Origin: Nemania diffusa | Taxonomy: Eukaryota; Ascomycota; Sordariomycetes; Xylariales; Xylariaceae | Direction: 5' to 3' | DNA: 64,000 bases | NCBI GenBank assembly: GCA_038501195.1 | Contig: JBBPUQ010000005.1 | Coordinates: 4,216,001-4,280,000 of the forward strand | In this document: piece after piece, positions 1-10,900 of the stretch | Numbering within the stretch: the stretch's first letter is position 1 | Layout: each line of letters opens with the position of its first letter | Position numbers and translations under genes: made by a program | Notes under the pieces: generated by a model | Seen by the model: the letters and a program-made list of their open reading frames with translations, nothing else | Database searches by the model: none | Told to the model about the DNA's origin: nothing

Positions 1-3000
1 TGAGCCTCTAGGATGTAAACTCTATTGTCCCATCAAGGTTACCACCATTACTTGGCTTTCTACTGCTGAGGTACTCCTGAATAAGTTTCTATCACACTGA
101 TGATTCAGCTAGCAGGTCATGGAGTATTGAATTGGAGAGTCTCGACCAAGTTCCCAGATTTCCCACCTTGGGACTCAGAGGCTAGCTGAAAGTCTGACCG
201 GCAGACTGCATTTATTACACTGGCCAATGGCTCGCCTAATAGCGGTGTATTAGACATGGGTTCAATACATGCTGAACCCCCCTTCCCATGCACTCCAGGG
301 TGCTGTGCAGAAAAGATTCCATAAACCACCAAAATGTAATATGGGCTAATTGCGGACAATGATAAGCTTTCAAGGCAGGTTCCAAACCCTGCATGACGTT
401 GGGGTATGGCTTTGGGGCACTCCAAAATCGAGATGAGATAGGTTCGCATGTAGTGGGGGCGGAATGTACGGTGAGTCCGAAAAGTATTGAATTATTAAAA
501 TCCAAAATAAATACGTTTTCAGTACATGATTTTTCAATCAGCTTTCAGCCTGCCTACCTCTGCTTTAAGGTCAACTAATATTGTCTCGCAAATTATAAAG
601 TGTTGCATCCGCCAAAGGGATAAAATAATACACGACCGGTAAGGTGACTGTAGATCCAAAAGCATACCTAGCAAGACAAATCAGGCTTTAATACGTTCTA
701 GTCCTCCTAAAGTTGAACTCACTGGATGGTTATTACCGTATCAAAAACGTCTATTCCCGGGGTGAATAGAAGGCTGCTCTCTGGCTGCTATAGGGTCTGG
801 TCACTTTATTACCGGACATACGAGCTCGGATCAGCCCTCTGGAATATGCTATGGTCCATAGCCTTGTTAAAAAAACACTAGAGTGTTTTCTAATAATTTT
901 GTAGACCCCATTTTGGCTTCTAGTCCTCTTAAAGTCGAGTCCCTCGAAAGAGGATCCCTAAAACGTCCTTTTAACTATTATTCGATCCCATTTTATGCGA
1001 AGTCACATACACCACAGCCAACATCGACATTTCAGTGTATTAGTAAGCTCAGACGGGTGTCTCTCTATGTTTCGGTGGGCCTAAGATACTTGTATCCTCG
1101 TGGAATAGCTCCTAAGCACATCACCTAGCTAGGCAATGCTCTTATCAAACTATTACGTCTTATACGTAAATAAGAGCATAATGCTTGTTTGATTAAACCA
1201 CGCCAATATGTCTTTATATACATTGGAGTCAATCTTGTAAGTATAATGATATGTGTCTGATAAATAACGGAATTTTAACTATGTCTATTGCTGAGTCCAG
1301 AATCTAATGTTTAGCGTAGAGGAGTGTTACCTAAACGAATCGATCTCCTTAATTATACCAGCCGAATATAGTGTACCTAATCTAACACTCATGACCCCTC
1401 CTAAATGGATCCTCCTATCCTCGTCCCCTTACCCTTGACATGTTCGTACTACTAACATACATATTGACTTTGTTTACCTATGTGACGGAGGAAGCTTAGA
1501 TACTCCACCCACTAGAGTAAATTTGAGAAGTAAACGACTGCTCCTCGATTACCAGAGACGAGGCTGCCTTTTATTTCTACTTTACTTTCTTGGTTTGCTA
1601 TTCATACTGCACTACTACGGTGCCTGAGCACTTCATCTCTATTAGATTAGCAGTGATGAAAAAGATTTTGGCTCTACCAATTTTCTCAGTAGACCAGTAT
1701 TTCAACAAGCAGCACCGCGTCTACCTCGTCTCAGCGGAGTGAGTCGCCGGAAACCCCGTGTCAGCCATAGCCAGCCCGGAATCGCCGGCGGTGTATGGTC
1801 CGCCGTTTAACAAAGAGGGGTAAAGTATAACCCTATATCCTAGACTGTGTTTTTGCCGTTGGGATGGTTTTCGACCTATACATTGAGGCGATCATGATAG
1901 TTTCCTTGCTCTTGATCAGGGCATCATGGTGGCTATATCGCAATAGGAATGTATTACACGTGGAATATTCTTATAATGCTTGAAGAGCTTAGTATTACAT
2001 GTGCCTCGTACTCTTAGGGCAAGCGGCGCAGATACATATAATATTAGACCTATTCTAAGTTTCATCTTTAGTTTCAATGGCTACTAACCTTTTTTAATTG
2101 CTAGGTAGATCAACCCTCAAGAATTAGTATCTAGCCACGAGACTAAAACAGGTTTCAGCACCACGTCAGTCAACTGGCTAAAATACCTTCTGCAGTGAGA
2201 GAGAGAGAGGTCAATTTTAATTAGGAACCTGATTTTTCGGGGTATAAACTCAGAAATATCACCATTATCACAACATGACATACGAGGGGATCGTCTAGAG
2301 ACTTAGGTTTCCCTATTCGGCAATTAAGCTTGCTTTTAATCGATATCCTCCCACGTTTATATATATATAGGCTAGGTATTCGCGCAAGCAAGACTAAATA
2401 CCTATATGGTAGTGTGTCTAAACTACCTAACGAAGTTACCTAGTGAGTATATGATCGTCGCTGTCTATTAGATCTATGTACAGAACATCGAGATGACAAC
2501 GTACGCAGATTCGCTCACTTCGCTAGCATACGTAGAAATTACCAGCTTAGCTACCTACCTACACAGTACACCGGGCTACTAGCTACACATATCTATATTT
2601 CTTATGAGCAAGAAGTGGGAACAATTCGCAAGTTATATCTCACCAAAATGGTCAATGCCACTTCCTTGTGTAAATGCATCATCCCTAGGACAGGGCTGGC
2701 CAACTCTTTCCTCATTACGGGCGACAATGTGGCTTCCTTTCTATTACACATGCCGGAACGGAAGGATCTAGAGAACAATAAGAAGAAACAGCTACTCAGC
2801 ATGCCAATTTATTCGAAAGAATCATCTCGGTCTTGTCGAGATGTGTTTCCTCTTTATGCCACTAGTCTATTGAAGGCTTCTATTATTAACATCATCATTA
2901 TTTTCGTCGTCCTTCTCCTGACATTTCCTCTAACCCAAGAACCCCTAATTCTCCTATATCTCCTTATGCTTAACGTATAATTGAATTCTATCCCCTTTAT

Positions 3001-3250
3001 CTCTGGCTCTACCCTAATCCGGAGAGTTACTGGGTTCAAGAAAGCCTGCGAGTCGTGGATTCATTTGCCTCTCGAGCTTTTCTTCTTTCAATACTCTCTC
3101 CGCGCCGGCCCAATTTTCCCCTGTAGGGGGATCATTCCTCTTCTTTTTGTTCGCTTCCATCACAAATATTGTAAGGTTACGAATAAGCCAGGCATTGACC
3201 TCTTTTTATCAATACTATAATACGGGTCTGCTGGCGTGATAGCTGCAACT
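1..3250. other. Gene-free left flank
   Basis: No reading frame here has a recognisable domain, plausible codon use or matching splice signals. Composition is moderately AT-rich with GC-richer islands (for example about 1735-1800). One 22-bp motif occurs twice, at 699-720 and 921-942, and its copies differ only by transitions, which hints at an old repeat but is too short to classify. The last few hundred bases should include the promoter and 5' leader of the transporter gene starting at 3251. Confidence 0.6.
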
Positions 3251-6200
3251 ATGAATAACTCAACTACAGCTGGTCTCCGAACAAGCGGCTCTAACCCCTC
3301 ACTTAAGCCTATCAGTAATCGCACAGGGTCGACAAGATCCATGAGCTCTCATCTTGGGAGCCTTCGTCATGTCTTGCTGAGGTCAACTTCCCAGAGACTG
3401 CAGTCGATGGAGAAAGATGTACCCGTGCCACCAGTCCTTACTCGTAATAACCCGATCTTGATAGACAAGGGCGCCGCCCAGAACTCGGGACTGCAAAATT
3501 CGGGGTCGCAAACTCCTACACTCGTTGAGGAGACTGCACATTCAGTCGGACCGGCAGCTTTAGACCCGCCCGGTGTTGATACCGTAGATGCTGCCAAACA
3601 GGAGATATCACATTCTTCAGTTGACTATTATGGCCAGTTCCATAGCCAACACTCACCAGTTTCGAAGGTTCGCCCTGCAGTATACGACGATGAAGGTGGA
3701 AAATCAAACCCTCAAGATGAACATCTTTCTGCCAATCCAATGCTTTCAGGAGAGGTGCATCCAGTAGAGGTTCATTCTCGACATAATCATACCAATACTC
3801 CCAAAGTCCGCCCATTCATGGAATCACCATCTGAAGAAGCTCCCCAGCTATCCGAGGCACGTAGAACGGTAGAAGAAGTCCCTGCATCAAATCTAGCCCA
3901 TCAAACAAATATACACGACAACGACGACGAATCACGTAAAATGGCTGTGTATTGGGGTTTTCTTCCTAGATTTAGAGAGGGGCAGAGCCAGCCACACTTG
4001 GGAGGTCAACAGCAGGATAGGCAATCCACGCCATCCTCAAATGGAGAATCTTCTTATCCATCTCAAGTCAATTCCCAAAGGTCATTAAAAAGTGTTGAAC
4101 ACCCCGCTACTCCTGAATCAGGCCCTAAGCAGGAAAATCTCCGCCAAAGACATGAAACTGACAAGACGGACTTGGGAGCTACCAAGGTCGATAGCGAGAG
4201 CCAAAATGTCCCTGGCAGTGTCGAGGAAGGGAGTGGAAGGTCGATTGCTCCAGTTCCGCCCACGTCCCTCTCAAGTTCCGCTTCTGGCAGTCTAAATAAA
4301 GGACAGAAGGCACCCCCTCAGAATCTGAATACTCGTCGAACAGGTAGATGGCTTCGGGGACTGTTGGGATTTTCGGAAGTAGATGTCTCTCCGACACTAA
4401 CGAAACTACCAGAGAAAACCTCTCCTCCACAAGAGTCGTGCGACGACGCTGATTCTATAGCGTCAAAGGTAACTACCTTCTCGTGCGAAAACATGGTAGA
4501 TAGAAAAGCCATGGACAACGCTATGCAGAGCCTGGAGAACAATATGACAGAAGCTTTGTCCTTGGCTAATAAAGCCGGACAGCGACAATATGGGCACGTG
4601 GACGATGGTAATCTCCCATTAAAGTCTACTTCAGAAGACTCTACAAATACGCCGAGCATCGACGAGAGTATCCGACGCGACTCGAGCGAGTATGGAGGAG
4701 TAATGTTTGTTGGCCGTCTACCGAATGGTATTACTGGGGATATAGACAACGTGGATAATGGAGGGGAAGCCCTACCTCTCGGATCAGTAAAACGCCAAGG
4801 ACTCATCAAAGCTGTCAAACGGGATGGTAAGGTTACGAGACCCCATTTCCTGAAACGAATGCGCAAATCTCCTAGCAAGACTAAGAATAGCCGTCATACG
4901 GTTGATGATGGCTGTATCCTACCTATGCCCCCGCGAGAGCTCGCTGTTGAGTCGGATTGTGTCTTCGCGGGAGTGGGTGCAGAGGACCGAACAATTACCA
5001 CTAAATCTTGTTCAGGAGAGGTCCCCAACAGCAGAGAAGTCCGAACATATATCCAAAACTTCCACGAACCACCGATCTGTGCCCGGGATAGCTCAAAAAT
5101 CCCTTACGAGGAAGAGGAGTCTACATGTGATGATAGCGATCAAGGCCCAAGAAACAGGCTATCTGAAATCCGACTCCAAGATGTGAGTGTCTGCAGCTTA
5201 GACGGTGGCACTTCTGATGAAGTCATTGAATTTTCCACTCAACATAGTACGAGCGAGAAAAGATTTCTGGATTTTCTTAAAGTTCCGAGAGCCTCGGAGC
5301 GTGTCAAAGATGAAAAGCCTGCCAAAGACCCTAAAAAGCCCAGGAGAAAGCCAGTAACCCCCACGAAGCACACCCATGGACTGAGGAATGTCAGCCTTCG
5401 AAATAGATCCCATGTCAGTATCGGTTCAGGCCAACGTTTCAGCTTGACAAGATCCGCTAGGCGACAGCCTACCATCGCTCGCGACTAGTCCCCGGCTCGA
5501 AAGCGGTTTGTCGCTGCCGTTGCCTGTACCAGCACTGCACTAATCGGCGTGTTGATCGGTATCTATGCTGGTCTTGTTCCCTCGATCCAATACTACATTG
5601 CCGACTTCCATCATTACGCGATACTAGGGAACGTTGGTCTGTATCTCGGGATGGCATTGCCAAACTTTTTCTGCTGGCCGCTGCCTTTACTACACGGACG
5701 AAAGCCCTACATCGTGGGCGGCCTCTGCGTAGCAATGCCCTTGCTCTTCCCCCAAGCCCTTGCGATTGGTACTCGAAGATCTCCAAATACCTGCGTTTGG
5801 AGGGTGGCTTTACTGCTTCCGCGAGCCTTGATGGGGCTTGTCCTGGGATTTGCGAATATGAACTTTCATTCTGTACTCACGGATTTATTCGGAGCTTCAT
5901 TGATGAGCAAGAACCCACACCAAGAAGTAGTTGATGAATATGATGTTAGACGACATGGCGGCGGCCTCGGGGTTTGGCTTGGCATCTGGACCTGGTGCTT
6001 CATAGGATCTCTCGGCGTTGGCTTCGTCGTGGGGGCTGTGGTGATCGAATACCTGCAACCCTCCTGGGGTTTGTACATCAGCATTGTCATTCTCGCTGTT
6101 GTTCTTCTATTGAATGTCCTCTGCCCGGAGGTTCGAAGGTCCGCCTGGCGACGGTCCGTTGCCGAAGTTCGGATGGGTGAGACTATATCACGGCGATTAG

Positions 6201-7941
6201 CGCGAGGCGAGGTCATGATGCATCGAGTACAGACTGGTCCAAGGTGGTGGGGCCAAGAGGTGTATCATGGGGTTGCCCTATCTCTTGAGATGCTCCGGCA
6301 ACCTGGCTTTACCATTATGGCTGTGTATTCCGCCTGGATATATGCGCAGATCGTTCTGGTGATAGTGGTAAGTGCCTCACAAACCTACTAAGTCTAACAC
6401 TGTGTGACTAAAAGCAATAGCTCTTAGGATCACTCACCTCGAAATCATATCGTCTTCGCTCCCCCTACGTCGGCGCTGTCGTATCATCTGTGGCGATCGG
6501 CGCCCTTGCCGCCATCCCCTTCCAAAAGGCCAATCTCTTTTCTCGGGCTCGGAATATGAGCCCGAAGTCAAATACCATGACCTTCGACAGAAAGATTACT
6601 TGGAGCTCTCGCCTTGTCCGCCGTTCCATATTCACGTTAGTCCTTCCTATTGCTGGTATCATATACACTGTAGTCTCTACAGGGCCACCTGTCCATGTAT
6701 TCCTCCCTTCCTTGTTTGCTGCCCTGATTGGGTTTCTTTCCTGTCTGGCTATATCGGAATGCAATGGCATGATGATGGAAGCTTGGGACTGTTCAGACCT
6801 CCAGCCTGGCATGACTGGCCGCTCAACGTCATCAAAGGACAGCCACAAACGCACCAACTACTCATCGTTCCCCCGCGTCACTGCCGGCTGGAATTTCATT
6901 CAGGGCCTTGGGTTCATATTTGCGGCAGGCGCAACTGCTCTCGGAGGCTCGGTCACTCGCCAGTTGGGCCAGAGAGCAGCGACAGGTGTGGTTGCAGGCA
7001 TCTTATTCATTCTTACCCTCCTACTCCTGTGCACCCTTATTCGGTTCAAGAGGGTCCAGATCATTCCGGACTGCACATGTTCAGAGATGGACAGGTGGAA
7101 CAAAGAACGTCGGGTCAGCCTACACAACTGGGCTGCTGCAATGGCTGAAGCCAAGGAAAAAGGCACTCAGGAATTAAACCAAATCCCTGAAGATGATGTC
7201 GGCTAGAGGCCCGCCATCTTGGGCAACCCCGTGGACAGATACCGTCGCATCAACATCCTCGAGCTGGGCTCGCTAACACGTTGGACTGAGATCCGTAAGA
7301 GAAATAGCTTGATCGATGAAAATGCTCATTTGAACAGACAGGCGGTGGCTTTGGCCCGTGATGAGCTTCAGCACAGTGCCCGCCACAGCGCAGAAAAAGT
7401 GATGCACAAAGTCAGCAAAAGAAGCCTCCAAAGCAAATGCAGCCATGAGAGCAGCGAGGACGAGCTTCTCGGTGCTCCCAAAGGAGAGTCTCACTCAGCA
7501 AGCTTACCTGTAAGCCCCTCGATAAGCCCCTCACCGGATGTATTGGAATTTCGGTTCGGTCAGTCTCAGCGCGAGCATGCGAAGAGCCGCGATTTGTCCG
7601 AAGTAGGGGATGGCTCGACAGATGGGGACTATATGCGCAGAAGAAGTCGGTCCCAGAACTTTACCTCGCAAACGCAGGATAGCACCGATTTCGAGACACA
7701 GCCAAGGCGTGGCCAGCGTTCGAGTATAGATGATGCTGCGATCCTGATGGAGGCACCTCGCCAAGGCATTGCTGCAGTTACGAGTTCGAGTAGCCAGGCC
7801 GGAGAAAAGATAGTAGTTGATGGTGTGGACGAGGTTGACCACGCGGAGAGCGCCCATAAGCACGAAGGTCACGTTGAGTCTGCGGACCAAGAGTTTGAAG
7901 ACATAAACCTGGGTGATTCTGAGAAGAAAACTTCGTCTTGA
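3251..7941 (+). CDS. MFS-like polytopic transporter interrupted by two TAG codons at Trp positions
   Basis: Exons 3251-6367 and 6421-7941 are separated by a 53-nt GTAAGT...TAG intron. I take ATG 3251 because the frame upstream offers only a GTG. Read through both stops, the product is 1,545 residues. Residues 1-745 are low-complexity, Ser/Pro/Lys-rich and predicted cytosolic. About residues 752-1250 hold roughly twelve hydrophobic segments of an MFS-like carrier, including the LPLLHGRKPYIVGG stretch and a GGGLGVWLGIWTWCF stretch. A charged tail ends at Ser1545. In-frame TAG codons replace codon 746 (after IARD, before SPARKRF) and codon 1301 (after DDVG, before RPAILGN). From memory, both positions are Trp in homologues. 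No frameshift, TAA or TGA interrupts the frame, and 18 other Trp codons are intact. Known biology: A-to-I editing of UAG to UGG restores such genes in Sordariomycete fruiting bodies. A young pseudogene is the alternative. The transported substrate is unknown; polyamine-type MFS is my best guess. Confidence 0.85.
5486..5488 (+). other. In-frame TAG stop 1 at an expected Trp codon (codon 746)
   Basis: The codon reads TAG between GAC (Asp) and TCC (Ser). The frame continues without any other defect for the whole membrane domain. TGG to TAG is a single G-to-A change, and UAG to UGG is the classic product of fungal A-to-I editing (U at -1, G at +1). Hand folding places A5487 in the apical loop of an imperfect hairpin: 5460-5466 with 5509-5515 outside, 5476-5479 with 5502-5505 inside. 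It lies just before the first membrane segment, so unedited mRNA would encode only the soluble N-terminal region. Confidence 0.85.
7190..7220 (+). promoter_or_regulatory. Hairpin presenting TAG stop 2 (codon 1301) in a 5-nt loop
   Basis: TAG 7204-7206 lies between GGC (Gly) and AGG (Arg), in frame with the C-terminal tail. Pairing is direct: 7201-7203 (GGC) with 7209-7211 (GCC) leaves loop TAGAG; a C-C mismatch follows, then 7198-7199 with 7213-7214. Bases 7196-7197 are bulged, and 7190-7195 (AAGATG) pairs with 7215-7220 (CATCTT). A7205 is thus the second base of the loop. Hairpin loops with U before the target A are the favoured context of fungal A-to-I mRNA editing. The fold was done by hand; its energy was not computed. 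Confidence 0.7.
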
Positions 7942-10900
7942 GATGCGAAAGCAGCAAAGAATGTAGGGTTGAGTGTAGAACATCACGTAGACCTAGAATG
8001 ATATTACCTATAGTTCTCTCAAAGCATCTGATGCTTCTTCCTACGTGTATTGCGTTCATAGTCCGTTGTAGGGAGTATAGCTGCCCGCGGTCTTACATTC
8101 CTGAAGGATTGGCTCAATAAGGGGGTTTAGGTCAAGCATGCTTATCAAAAAACATACCGTCCTTTGAACATTTTCACCTAAGCACATTTCGATCTCAACA
8201 AGCTGTGTATTACTTTCTATTATAATACATCTTCTGCTGTGTAAACGAGTTCCTAGGAACTTGAAATTGACCTCACCTAGATTTGACTCGATTTGCTGGC
8301 TTAGCATCCATGAAGACAACGTAGATAGTTATTTCTATCGCATTTCCTAAAGGATATTATTCAATTCAAGTCTAGACAGTGTGCGTATCTATGTTTATGC
8401 GTATTCATGAGCACGATGCATCGTCTTTACCAACACTCTCGTCAACCTTGCTCGCGTAACAATTTCCCGAGATCCGGTTTACCTGGGCACGTCCTGTCTA
8501 CCGGAGCTACCTACCTACTCTAGGACGGCGACTAGGTTGAGGGGGATCGTTATATGTACGTATATGTATCGTACCTGGTGTAGAGGGTCCATGGCACTTA
8601 TCATCTATTTCCGTACCGGGATTTGGTTCGGCGATTGAACAGCGACATCGCTCGCTCATCGCCTTGGCTATTATTACATAGTGTGTTTTTTTTTTGCGGG
8701 ATATTAGCCCACAAATTTCCCCTGTTGATGAGATTTGGGAATGCCTACCTGGCTCGAGCTGCTACCTACATACACTACCTACTGTACCCTCGCCTTCAAC
8801 ACCATGGGTGCTCGAGACACCACGTTGTACCCTACAGGCATTCTACTACCTATCTGGTACAATATCCCGACGTTAGGTAAGCTTGGCAGGGACCGATTGC
8901 AGAATTCCCTACCTGGGTGATGCTGGGCGGTGAGATGATGAATCATGGAGCAGGAGAGATCGAAGGTGTATCAGCACTCGTCAGCAGAGCCGTCAATCAG
9001 GAGATGGGGATTAGTTAGCTTCGAACCTCCCAGGATACCCCCTTGACGTCATGCTCACGCCGTCGACCTTAGACGAGATGGGCTGCTGCGGGACGGACGG
9101 CAAAGATGGGCATGGGAAATGCCTGTAGGGTCTTTTCTGGGCGGCGGGGACGGGGTTCTAGAATGATATTGTGGGAAGACCTTCTTTTGGGGGGGGCCTG
9201 GGATGCGATTCCTGGTCTTGCTGGCCATGCGGCCGCGTCATTGTGGGATGATTATCAGATCCAAGGGAAAACCCTCGCTGATTCAGCAGGTAGCCCATAC
9301 TACGTATGTACACCTATCTTGGCCGATGGCTCATCCGCGCGTCCAAGCACTGGCCTGTCAACCGCGGGCGCGCGCGGGGGGGGGGGCGAGGGGAGGGGAG
9401 GGCCGGCAAATCGTCGTGATGGTTTAGGTAGTGTCGTAGCGTTGGTCATACATACAGGTAGGTAGGTATGCTGTAGATCAGCGCCTTCAGTCGATACGAT
9501 ACACTCATTCACTCACTACCTGCGCTAGAGACCACGAAGGATTACCGCCGCAGGCCTGCTCGATTACACCGCATAACAACGGCTGCGTTAATGTCGCTGC
9601 TATTGCCGGCGGCTAGGGCCAGGATCTCGTAGCGCACAAAGGTATGTATGTACCTATCTACTTGTATTTGACGACAGCGAGTCTCATCAGAAAAGGTCAA
9701 TCGATCGTAAATAGAGATCTACGGCGCTGCGGGACCCCTTAGCTCAAGTCCCAGGAGGCTGGCTGCCTGAGTTACCCATTCGGGTACGTGAGAATCGGAG
9801 ACGATCATCTGATGAGGAGACAAGGGGGTAAGGGGATTTTCTCTCTGTCTCTCTCTCGCTCCTCACTCTCACCATATTAGGTAGTCTAGGTATCTCCGTT
9901 TTAGCTCCTCACGCCCCCCTCACGCCCCCCCTATATTGTTTATTATTCCGTTTGGCAGGCAACGGCGGTCCATCTCGAGCGGCCTAGTGGCTCGCTAGCT
10001 CCAGAAATGGGGTTAATTTTCACGATTAGCGATGCCCAGGGGGAGGGGGGGGGCGAGGGGGATCATCTACGCTATCTACAACATTATACAGACTACCACC
10101 TCACCCCATTTGCCATGTAACGGCGGAGCGCTGGTCACATGTACAGTGTTACGGGGACAGAATAGCGTGGAATGTTCTTAACACGATTTGCCTTGCTCAT
10201 AACAAGATCTGCAGTCTTGTTGGTTTAGTTTGGTTTAGGGGGTGGGAGGGAAGGCGAGGAAAAACAGGTGATCTTGGAGTTGCGTGGGCGCTTCATAGCT
10301 CCAAACAACCTCGGCATATCTATCGTTTCAAGATCAAGCCCCGGCAGTATTATCGAGCTAGTTGCCCTTAGAACACGTTTTCAATATTCTAAAAACACGG
10401 CCTACACCGCATTACCGGGCCCCTGGTAACTACATACATACTTAGATACTCCCTAACTCTTGACACCTAGCGACTGTGATCTGCTTCGCTTATGAGTTGT
10501 TCCACCTTGCTCCGCCTTGCTTGTCACCAGAAAACTGTACGTGTATAATGATAGGTTAATAGGATAGGCATTTATACATGGGCGGCCATTTTGGCCTGAG
10601 GACCCTGGAATGGGTCAAATCTAGTGTATGGGTTGAGGGTCTCCCGCAATACCGGCGCATTATCCTCATGCACGGGACATTAGTGAGGCTATGCCTGCTA
10701 TCTCCCATCGACAGGTACGGCTTGCATTGTTGAAGTACAAGATAAATATGTGCTCATAGTTTGTTGTGCGGCCACGGCAGTGGGGTATACTGTCTAGCCA
10801 GAGCCATGTCATAAAGTGCTTTAAATGGGACAGATAGGCATCGTAGGAAGTCATCTCTTTGAAGGGCCGATACGGTCATATCCAAGTACATATGTTTAAG

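Noticed and set aside
699..942. Duplicated 22-bp motif in the left flank as a transposon relic
   Set aside because: The copies at 699-720 and 921-942 differ by transitions only, but similarity stops at once on both sides; too short to support a call.
5489..7206. Separate downstream genes starting at 5549 and 7219
   Set aside because: Those starts are GTG and TTG, both frames are exact continuations of the upstream frame, and the residues between stop and start are also family-like. One gene with two stops explains this better.
3251..7941. Treating the transporter as a RIP-inactivated pseudogene
   Set aside because: TGG to TAG is a RIP-compatible change, but RIP makes many C-to-T and G-to-A changes per kilobase. 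Here only two stops exist in 1,545 codons, both TAG at Trp, with other Trp and Gln codons intact and no frameshift. A very young pseudogene is still possible.
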